From NCBI GenBank assembly GCA_016214025.1, contig JACRPH010000006.1, positions 1 through 45,668 on the forward strand: DNA of 45,668 nt, written 5' to 3'. The notes under the pieces were generated by a model. That model made no database searches and was not told the DNA's origin. It saw only the letters and a list, made by a program, of their open reading frames with translations. Shown here piece after piece: positions 8,071-16,666 of the stretch. A program made the translations under genes and the position numbers. Each line of letters opens with the position of its first letter. The stretch's first letter is position 1. The stretch is from Candidatus Woesearchaeota archaeon. Its GTDB lineage: Archaea > Nanobdellota > Nanobdellia > Woesearchaeales > GW2011-AR9.

Positions 8071-11000
8071 AGGCTTTCACACGGTCAATCAATTTAATAT
8101 ATAACTTGTTTAAATCTTCAAAACTTAAATTATATTTCTTAACATATCTTCGAATAAATTTTCTCAATGTTCTCTCTACATTCTTTTGTGCTGTTGGCTG
8201 TGAAATCCATCCACTAAACGTAACTTCTTTTAATTCTTCTGATAACTCTTTAATGTCGTTAGTAAAATCTTCTTCTTTGCTAAAGCAATCTTCTAGGACA
8301 AGAAGTAATGAATATTCTAGTTTGTTCAAACCTAATTCTTTTTGTCTTTGAGAAAGCTGCATAAATTCTTTAATTACTTTAATACCCTCCCTATATACTT
8401 TTTCATAATCTTTGGTTTTTTCTTTCCATAATTGCAGTAGTCTGAAAACTTTATCAGTTAAACTCTCTGAAACGGGATTTTTATGTTTATCAACAAGAAT
8501 AAATCGGTTAAGCGTAAAAACAATGTTCGCTGCTTTTTCTTCTTTGGTTTTAAAATGTTCTTCTAATTTTATAAAATAATCTTTATCAAACTCAATTAAT
8601 GGTAAAGATTTCTGAATTTCTTCAAGTTTGGTACTTTTATGAATAAACTTGATTGTTTTCTGAAAATATTTATTCACAAATCGATTATCTTGAGGTTGTT
8701 CTCTTAAAACCATCCTAGTATAATAGATATAAATTGCAGTTAGCCACTGGAAGTCAGAAAACTTCTCTGCTTTTATTGTATCTGGACCGAGTAATTCAAA
8801 TATTTTTTGAAGATGCTTATATTCCTCTACAAATTTCTTACTTTTTTCATCATCAGACGTCAATATCTCGATAGCTTTTAATAGGGTTTTGCGGTCGTAT
8901 TCATTCTTGGGAACGTCTTTAAACATCTCCAGTAATCCACTTAATATTCTGACAAAATCGTTTCTTAAATCATCCAAACTGAACAATGCTCCATTTATCT
9001 CCTCTTTGCTATAAATCTCAAATGCTCTCTTAAATTCTTTCAAAATTCCCATGTAATCAATAATTAAGCCCGCTTCCTTAACGTTTTTATAGGGCCTATT
9101 TGTTCTTGCAATTGCCTGAAGTAATCTATGCTCTTTTAGAGGCTTATCCAGATACATCGTCTGTAATACTGGAGCATCAAATCCAGTAAGAAGCATATCT
9201 GTTACAATAAGAATTTTAGGAAGTTCTTCCTCTTTATACTTTTCAATTACATCTTTCTTAATTTCCTCATAGTCTTTTCCATATTTAGCAGTTGATTCCT
9301 TAACATACCATTGAGTTATTTGAGGTTCTTTTCTCGTTAATCCGTAACTCATAACAATCTCAGAATATTGTGGAGGAAGATGTTTGTCTAATTCTTTTTT
9401 GTAGTTTACGCATGCTTCTCTATTCACAGCTACAACCATCGCTTTAAACTTTCCATTAACATTCTCTTTGAAATGCTCAGCAATATTTTCTGCTATTTTA
9501 GCAATTCTTTCTGGGTTTTCCAAATAGGCTTTCATCCAATTAATCTTTTTCTTCACACTTTCTTTAACATCTTCTCTAATATCTTCTGGAAGTTCGTCGT
9601 ATTCTATCTCTAAGAATGCATCCAGCATTTCTTTCTTCAAATGAACTTCTTTTTCTAATCTCGCTTGATAAGCAATTTTTACGGTAAAGCCGTCATTAAT
9701 AGAATCGGTAATGAAATACTTATCCAGATATTTTTCTTCAGGCGGATAGCTGAAAACTTCATAAGTATCTACTCCTAGTTTTGGCTTAGAGATGGGAGTT
9801 CCGGTAAATGCAAAGAAAAAAGTATTTCTTAATATGGAACGCATCTGTGCTGCAAGTGTTCCGTATTGTGTTCTGTGGCCCTCATCAATAAATGCTACAA
9901 CATTTCTTCGAGTGAGAATTGTTTCTTGCTTTTCAGACATCTTCTCAAGTTCTTTTCTTAAAGAATCTAACTCTTCTGGCCTAAACTTATGGATTAATGT
10001 AATAAAGATACCTCTTTTACCTTTCCCATTGCCATGTAGAATCATTCTTTGCATTTCATTAACCGAACTAATAATTTCAGGTAATGTTAAATCCAGAGCG
10101 GTGAATTCTTCATAAAGTTGTCTTTCTAAATCCTGCCTATCAATAATTAAAAATAGTGACGGATTTTCTAGTACTTCAGAGCGATAGAGCTTATTTGCTG
10201 CAAAAATCATTTCTAATGTTTTTCCTGATCCTTGCCAATGCCAGATTAACCCTTTGTCTTTCGGTTCTTTTCCTTTGATATGATTTACTACCCTACTCAC
10301 TACTTTGTTTACTGCCCTATATTGCATATATCTTGGCAGAACTTTGGTGGCTTCTCCAGATTCTATTCTATAAAAGAGGAAATTATTAATGATATCTAAC
10401 AATTGATGAGGAGTAAATAATTCAATGGTTGAATCTATTGAATCTTTCTCAAATTCTTTCCACTCGCTCGTCTTTACCTCTTCCTGCCATGGAATTATCG
10501 GAAAGTATTTCGCAATCTGCTCAGCAGCTACCCCAATTTGAACATACTTATATAATTCTGGAACATCTTGCTCATAGCTTTTGATTTGTTTGTAAGCATC
10601 AAACCAATTCTCGGAAAAACCCGCTGGATTTTTACATTCAATATCCACTAATGGAATTCCATTAACATAAAGTATGATGTCTGTTCTAATTTCTTTATTT
10701 CCTACGGTGTAAACTGCTTGTCTTGTTACAATAAATTCATTATTTTGGATGTTATGATGATCAAACAGTTTTATTTTTCGTAATGTCCTATCCTTTTCCA
10801 ACTTAATAGGAATTCCTTCTTTGAAGAATTGAAGAATCTGTTTAATTCCTTCTGGCGAACTTGGCTTGAATTTAAGTTCGTTTATTACAGTGTTGATATC
10901 CGCATCTGACATATCAACCAAGTTAATTTCCTTAATCTTTTGGATTAAATTTCTGAGGAGTAATGGTTCTTCAAAGCTGGCTCTATCTAGCTCTTTAGCC

Positions 11001-11092
11001 GGCACAAAAATCCAGCCTTTCTTTCCAAGCTGTTCAATAATGTAGTCTTCAACTACTGATTTTTCTGTGAAGCGGGGCATTTTATTTTTCAA
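8054..11092 (-). CDS. hsdR: Type I restriction enzyme R subunit
   Basis: Nuclease core PLVDIECKNP, Walker A HWQGSGKTLEM, FIDEGHR, AFTGTPIS, TNRPYKNV motifs; 1012 aa. Confidence 0.95.
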   Translation of the reverse strand: MKNKMPRFTEKSVVEDYIIEQLGKKGWIFVPAKELDRASFEEPLLLRNLIQKIKEINLVDMSDADINTVINELKFKPSSPEGIKQILQFFKEGIPIKLEKDRTLRKIKLFDHHNIQNNEFIVTRQAVYTVGNKEIRTDIILYVNGIPLVDIECKNPAGFSENWFDAYKQIKSYEQDVPELYKYVQIGVAAEQIAKYFPIIPWQEEVKTSEWKEFEKDSIDSTIELFTPHQLLDIINNFLFYRIESGEATKVLPRYMQYRAVNKVVSRVVNHIKGKEPKDKGLIWHWQGSGKTLEMIFAANKLYRSEVLENPSLFLIIDRQDLERQLYEEFTALDLTLPEIISSVNEMQRMILHGNGKGKRGIFITLIHKFRPEELDSLRKELEKMSEKQETILTRRNVVAFIDEGHRTQYGTLAAQMRSILRNTFFFAFTGTPISKPKLGVDTYEVFSYPPEEKYLDKYFITDSINDGFTVKIAYQARLEKEVHLKKEMLDAFLEIEYDELPEDIREDVKESVKKKINWMKAYLENPERIAKIAENIAEHFKENVNGKFKAMVVAVNREACVNYKKELDKHLPPQYSEIVMSYGLTRKEPQITQWYVKESTAKYGKDYEEIKKDVIEKYKEEELPKILIVTDMLLTGFDAPVLQTMYLDKPLKEHRLLQAIARTNRPYKNVKEAGLIIDYMGILKEFKRAFEIYSKEEINGALFSLDDLRNDFVRILSGLLEMFKDVPKNEYDRKTLLKAIEILTSDDEKSKKFVEEYKHLQKIFELLGPDTIKAEKFSDFQWLTAIYIYYTRMVLREQPQDNRFVNKYFQKTIKFIHKSTKLEEIQKSLPLIEFDKDYFIKLEEHFKTKEEKAANIVFTLNRFILVDKHKNPVSESLTDKVFRLLQLWKEKTKDYEKVYREGIKVIKEFMQLSQRQKELGLNKLEYSLLLVLEDCFSKEEDFTNDIKELSEELKEVTFSGWISQPTAQKNVERTLRKFIRRYVKKYNLSFEDLNKLYIKLIDRVKAYAQEN

Positions 11093-11663
11093 TCACCCAG
11101 TATCTTGTTCTGCCGTCAATAAACCGTTCCATTAACTCTTTGTTTATCTCTTCTATCTCAAAATAATTAGGATCAAAATCCTCACCCAGCCATTCTTTAA
11201 TTAACTCTTTATATTCTGGATGATTCTTATTCCGGCGAACATGAAGAAGTCGGTAATACCCCCCAATCCCCCCGCAATCATCAGGCGGACAGGATAATTT
11301 TCCTTTAATACATACTGGATGAGGAAGCCCCATTTCATTTGGTTCTATTTTTTCTACGATGATCTGATGCTCCCAACAGTCACCAAAATCGTAGGTATAG
11401 TCAAACTTTTGGCTCGGCTTTAATGTACTAATCCTGATTTTTCTTGAATCCATTAACTTATCATCCCAATCAAAATATTTGGGGACTGATAGCCGCTGTC
11501 CATCAACCTGAAAGTCATACAAATGGGAATTCGTCCATCCCATCACTACCTGAAATATTTCATGGAGTTTATGAAATGAGATATTATCTTTTATTTTTAT
11601 TCTTCTCCAGATGGGCGGTTGAGAATCCCGCAAGGTTATTTTTAATTGCATTATGTTTGGCAT
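11082..11663 (-). CDS. Plasmid pRiA4b ORF-3-like family protein
   Basis: QLKITLRDSQPPIWRRIKI...YDFGDCWEHQIIVE...CPPDDCGGIGGY family pattern; overlaps hsdR start. Confidence 0.85.
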   Translation of the reverse strand: MPNIMQLKITLRDSQPPIWRRIKIKDNISFHKLHEIFQVVMGWTNSHLYDFQVDGQRLSVPKYFDWDDKLMDSRKIRISTLKPSQKFDYTYDFGDCWEHQIIVEKIEPNEMGLPHPVCIKGKLSCPPDDCGGIGGYYRLLHVRRNKNHPEYKELIKEWLGEDFDPNYFEIEEINKELMERFIDGRTRYWVIEK

Positions 11664-11764
11664 TATTGATACCCCCCTTTTTTAGCATCTTGAATGAATT
11701 GGTCAATGTCTTTATCCAGCGTTTCTTCAGTTAACTTGTAAGCATACTTTTTGATTATTTTCAT
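11663..11764 (-). CDS. Small ORF, 33 aa: MKIIKKYAYKLTEETLDKDIDQFIQDAKKGGYQ
   Basis: Not in ORF track; TAATG overlap with the downstream pRiA4b-like start suggests translational coupling. Confidence 0.4.
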   Translation of the reverse strand: MKIIKKYAYKLTEETLDKDIDQFIQDAKKGGYQ

Positions 11765-11766
11765 TT

Positions 11767-12435
11767 TTATTTTATAAATTCGCAAATGGAACTTCCATTT
11801 AATTTTTCTATGCTTTGTACAAACTCAATTTCTTTTTTGAGTTCCTCTTTAACTTTCTGGATTTCACTTTTCACTGATCTTAATTCTTTACTCACAGGTT
11901 TGTTTAATGTTCTATCAAGTTCTTTACTCAGTTCATCCAACTTCTCTTTACTCCCTTTTGCGATTATAAACCCAGGACATCTTAACTCATCATTTTCAAT
12001 TCTTGGTTTAAAATATTCTCGCTCTGGCTCAAACAAATAAAATTCAAAATGAGGGTAAACTTCTTTTAACTTGAACCGATCTTTAAATTGGGCAATTAAA
12101 CTATTTAATATTTCTTTTTTGCTATCTTCTAAAGAACGAAGTTTTTTATTAAACTCTATTAGTGTTGGAAAATGATTATTTAAATCCTCAAACAACGATT
12201 TGTTTACTAAAATAGGTTCTAAGTTGTCATTTTCTGACCACGGCTTTAACACTTCCTGTTTTATTCTATTTAAGTGTTCTTTTTTTCTCTCTTCTCCTTC
12301 TTTTCTTCTGAAAATTAAGATGCTTCCATAAACTGCTATAAAAGTCCCAATTATAGTTATCAGTAATTGAATAATTGAATGTGTGATATCGAGAGTATTT
12401 GAAATCGTAATATTAACCATTTTAGCTCGCCACAT
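11767..12435 (-). CDS. Single-TM coiled-coil protein of unknown function in RM operon
   Basis: N-terminal hydrophobic stretch IIQLLITIIGTFIAVYGSILIF then charged coiled coil; overlaps the hsdS stop. Confidence 0.65.
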   Translation of the reverse strand: MWRAKMVNITISNTLDITHSIIQLLITIIGTFIAVYGSILIFRRKEGEERKKEHLNRIKQEVLKPWSENDNLEPILVNKSLFEDLNNHFPTLIEFNKKLRSLEDSKKEILNSLIAQFKDRFKLKEVYPHFEFYLFEPEREYFKPRIENDELRCPGFIIAKGSKEKLDELSKELDRTLNKPVSKELRSVKSEIQKVKEELKKEIEFVQSIEKLNGSSICEFIK

Positions 12436-13592
12436 TAACTCGTTTCTTACCTGTTAAGAGATCATTCATCAATCCATGTTTTATTTTTTCCAATTTTTGT
12501 TTTTTTGTTTTTTGAAGAGAAAGTTTTTTGTCAAAAAAAAGATTTATCTCAGAAATTTTTATTTGTTCTTGTAGAGGTGGAGTCTTAATTAAAAATTTTT
12601 GTAAGTTTGTTGCATTAATATTTGCCTGTGAGACTGCCCTACTAGCAAGCTTTCTAATCTCTGAATTAAAATGTATCAGGAGATAAGTTAAAAATGATGA
12701 GTAAATACATTCACTTTTTACTCTTAATCTAATTAAGTACGAAGCAAATACACAATCTTTTTCGGATAAAAAAATTCCAGTTCTACCAACTAATTCGTAG
12801 CTATTCGTTCGATTAAATAGAATGTCTCCTGATTTTAGTTTAAAATTATTAAATGTTTTTTCATCCAAATCAATTCGCTTAGCATTCTTTAATATTACTT
12901 CTCCATTTTCTATATTATCCATTTTAACAATAGGATACTTACCAATATCACTTAGCTTAGTAGATAAACCATATTGACACATTTCTAAGACATCGCCAAG
13001 CTTTTTTACTTCCCATACCTCAGGTATCTTTCCAATGTCCGTCTCTTTAAACTCTTTATGTCCTATTCCTTTGGTTAATAATTTCTGCATTACTCCACTT
13101 TTTAACCTTTCAGTCTTCTCAATCTGCCTATCAACACTCTGAATCGCTTCATCAACAGTAGAAAGAACTTCGGCGATGGCTTTTTGTTCCTACATGAGGG
13201 ATACCAGTACCTTTGGTTTGTCCTCTTAAATACCCCTCTTTTGTTTTTAAAACATAAAATAAATAGCTCTGGTCAATATCTCTTTTGAGAGAGAATTTAA
13301 CCATTGTTGAGGATAATATACCTTTTTTACCAATAAAAAATTCACCTGCATTTGATCCGTCCCATAATAAAATTAATTCGCCGGTATCTACAATAACTTC
13401 GTAGCCAGAGACTTTACAGAAAATAGTTTTTCCATTATTTCTTAGATATTCTGTTGATAAATAGGGGAGATAACTATTAATGGGTGATTCACTAGTTACT
13501 CTTGGTTTCTTTCCTTTTGTATAATTCAAAAGCTCATCTATCTCAACAACTTCCCAATCTTCCGGGATTTTTCCTATTTCAGTTTGTTTCAT
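12422..13592 (-). pseudogene. hsdS: Type I specificity subunit HsdS, frame-disrupted between its two halves
   Basis: 13152-13592 encodes MKQTEIGKIPEDWEVVEI...GTGIPHV (TRD1), then frame breaks. The other frame continues EQKAIAEVLSTVDEAIQSVDRQIEKTERLKSGVMQKLLTKGI..., leading into the 12422-13090 ORF (TRD2). Confidence 0.8.
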
Positions 13593-14594
13593 CTTTTCTG
13601 CCTAACTCGAAGAACTCCTGCAATTTTTGTTGCAACAATTTTCTAGGGATGAGCTTTGTTTTATACTCAGAAATCAATGCTGGGGACATATTTCTCTTTA
13701 ACGCATATTCAACTACTTCTTTGTCCTTACTTTTGCACAAAATTATTCCTCTTTGTCTAATGCTTCAAGGTAAAAGTTCATTTTTCCAAGGTATTCTGGC
13801 TTGAAACCATCTATTTTTAACTCAAAAGCAACCAAGCATCTCAATTCTCTATGATAAAACAAGAGATCAACAAAAAAATCATTATTACCTATTTGCAGCC
13901 TGTATTCTTCACCTACAAAAGCAAAATCTTTGCCGAACTCTAAAACAAACTTTTTAAAATTGTGAATTAGAGAATTTCTTAAGTCCGACTCATCGAATAC
14001 CTCAGGTAAATTAAGAAATTCAAGAACATACGTTTCTTTAAAGTAAGGTAGGCCTTCTTTGTCAGAGTGTGACAACATTGGTGACACTTTTTTACTAATT
14101 ATGGCTCTTTCATAATAGCTACTGTCAATTTGGCGCTCTAACTCTCTTTTAGAATACTTCTCTATTATTGCTAGCCTTAAATAGAATTCCCTCTCTTCGG
14201 AGCTTTTCGATTTTGAGATGATAGCTAAATGATGCGACCAGCTAATTTGTGACAACAGTGGCGACACAATTTGGTTGTTCTTGTACGTATCATAAAACTG
14301 TCGCATCCGATAAAGATTTCTTCGAGTATATCCCTTTAAATCGGGGTGCCTGTTAGCAATATATGCTGCCAGCTTGTCAACCACAAAATCTCCCCATTCA
14401 GCATTTTGAATCTTTGTGCTGATGTACTCTCCAATTTTCCAATAAAGAGTTATAAGCTCATTATTGACAGATTTTAATGCTTTAATTCTGGCTTTTTTGA
14501 TAAAGTCAACTATTTCGATGAAGTGATTTTCAAATTTAATAGTACTAATTTGTCCTATTTCAGTTTGGTTGTGTTTTTTCTTACTGATTGTCAT
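13579..14594 (-). pseudogene. YhcG/DUF1016 PDDEXK-family nuclease, C-terminus frame-disrupted
   Basis: LITLYWKIGEYISTKI...GYTRRNLYRMRQFY...NNDFFVDLLFYHRELRCLVAFELK. ORF ends at EALDKEE*, but GIILCKSKDKEVVEYALKRNMSPALISEYKTKLIPRKLLQQKLQEFFELG continues in another frame. The listed ORF starts at 14657; ATG at 14594 is more family-like. Confidence 0.8.
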
Positions 14595-14757
14595 AGTAGC
14601 CCTACTGATAGTTTTATTGATATAGTAAGTGACATTAATTTTTATACGTCGTGTCACTTACTTATTACGAGATGACATACTATTTTGTATAGTTGTCATC
14701 AGACAACTCACGAATGAAGTGACTTGAATTATTTATGTCATCGAGTATAGTTCCATT

Positions 14758-16542
14758 TTAACCTATCTCCTTCAAATATCCCTCAATCTTTTTATCCACC
14801 TCTTTTTCTTGATTTTCCAACTCTTTTAGTCCTTCCCATTCTTTCATAATATCAATATCTTCAATTTCATCTTCCGGGTAAACATAAAGAGTAATATTCA
14901 GGTTATAGTCATTTTTCCTAATTTCATCCAACTTAACAATTCTGGAGAAACCTTCTTCTTCCTTCCAGGCATGGTAAGTATCGGATATTTTCTTGGTATT
15001 TTCATCGCTTAACCAGTTTAACTTGCGTACGTCTGGATGCTTTTCAAATTCAGTTGAAGCATTAATGAACAATATTTCATTTTTGTGCTTCTTTTTCTTA
15101 TTGAATATCAAAATTGCGCCAGGTGCTCCTGTATTGTAAAACAATTTCTCAGGTAACAATATTATAGCCTCAATTAAATCACCTTGTAGATTTGCATCTC
15201 CATCAATTACTTTCATTCGCACTGCTCTTTCTTTTCCACCCCTAAACAAACAACCATTATCTATAACAATACCAACTTTTTCTTTAGACGAAGCAAGCAT
15301 ATGCTGAATCCAAGCCAAGTCAGCCGATTGCTTAGGTACAAAACCATAGGCAAATCTTTTCTTCCAGAATTCTCCTTTCTTGAGAACTAATTCATCATAA
15401 CCATCTTGATTCCAGGGAGGATTGGCAATGACAATATCAAACTGCTGAACGTTCTCTCCTTCCTTGAATTTAGGGTATAATAATGTATCGCCATAAGCCA
15501 GTTTAGCATTTCTAATATCATGGATATACATATTCATTCTACCAAAAGCAAGTGTTTTATGGTTTGCTTCTTGCCCATAAAGAAATAATTTATCTGCTTC
15601 TTTCTTCCCTTTTGATTCTTTAACATGTTCATAAGAAATAATCAGCATTCCATTACTGGCACTGGCGGGATCATAAACACTTTGCCCTGGTTTGGGATCA
15701 AGTATTTCGACGAGTAATTTAATAACTTCTCGTGGAGTATAAACTTCTCCTTCCTTGGCTTTATCAGGAGCAAAATATCTCAAAACCCATTCATAAGCAT
15801 CTCCTAAAATATCAGCAGAAACATGATTAAGCTTCTTTTCACTGAATAACTCTACTAACTGCCGAAGAATTTCTGCATTCTCTCTATTAGTCGTGAACTG
15901 AATAAAATCAACATTGTCAAGTACATCTTTTAACTCTTGATTTTTCTCGGCCAGAACCTTCAAAGCTTGAGAAAACTTTTCGGGAAGTTTCGTAACATCT
16001 TTACGAATATTTTCCCATAAGTATTCCATAGGAATAATAAAATCATGGTAAGCGGCATTTCTTGCTTCTTCTTCAGCTTCTATTTCACTGAATTCATCAT
16101 GAATTGCTTCATCATATGCTTTTTCATATTCTGCTTCCCATTTGTCGCTAATCCTCTTATAGAATAATAAAATCAGAATAAACTTATAATCAACTCTAGT
16201 TCTAATTAAATCGGCAGCTTTCTTAAGAATCCCCTCAATATCAGAACGAGATAGTTTTTCAACATCAAAAACACTCTTAATTATCTCCTCTTTACTTTTC
16301 AAACAATAAATACTCTTCCTAGCATCTTCAGGATCTGGCTGAAGCTCAAGCCAACCAGCTTTCCTTAATTCAGAAAGCACAACTGCCACACCTTTAACCT
16401 TATCAACATCACTCAATCGCAAGATACTTTTTGCCTGTTCCATCGTAAATGTAGAGGCATTCAGCTTATCAAAGAGTAATAAATACTTATTCTCTAACCA
16501 CGGTGGAAGTTTTATTTGGACCATTTTGTAGCTATAAAACAC
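14758..16542 (-). CDS. hsdM: Type I DNA N6-adenine methyltransferase M subunit with N-terminal winged-helix extension
   Basis: VYTPREVIKLLVEIL, YDPASASNGMLI, IVIANPPWNQDGY; N-terminal wHTH-like segment. Confidence 0.93.
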   Translation of the reverse strand: MFYSYKMVQIKLPPWLENKYLLLFDKLNASTFTMEQAKSILRLSDVDKVKGVAVVLSELRKAGWLELQPDPEDARKSIYCLKSKEEIIKSVFDVEKLSRSDIEGILKKAADLIRTRVDYKFILILLFYKRISDKWEAEYEKAYDEAIHDEFSEIEAEEEARNAAYHDFIIPMEYLWENIRKDVTKLPEKFSQALKVLAEKNQELKDVLDNVDFIQFTTNRENAEILRQLVELFSEKKLNHVSADILGDAYEWVLRYFAPDKAKEGEVYTPREVIKLLVEILDPKPGQSVYDPASASNGMLIISYEHVKESKGKKEADKLFLYGQEANHKTLAFGRMNMYIHDIRNAKLAYGDTLLYPKFKEGENVQQFDIVIANPPWNQDGYDELVLKKGEFWKKRFAYGFVPKQSADLAWIQHMLASSKEKVGIVIDNGCLFRGGKERAVRMKVIDGDANLQGDLIEAIILLPEKLFYNTGAPGAILIFNKKKKHKNEILFINASTEFEKHPDVRKLNWLSDENTKKISDTYHAWKEEEGFSRIVKLDEIRKNDYNLNITLYVYPEDEIEDIDIMKEWEGLKELENQEKEVDKKIEGYLKEIG

Positions 16543-16666
16543 AACTACTATTTAAATGTTACTAATTAAATAAGTGTATTTTGTAAAGTACTTATCTAAT
16601 TTTAATAGCAACCCCTCTATGAAACTAAAAATTCCGTTTGGGTAGAGAAACAGCGATTGCATACGT

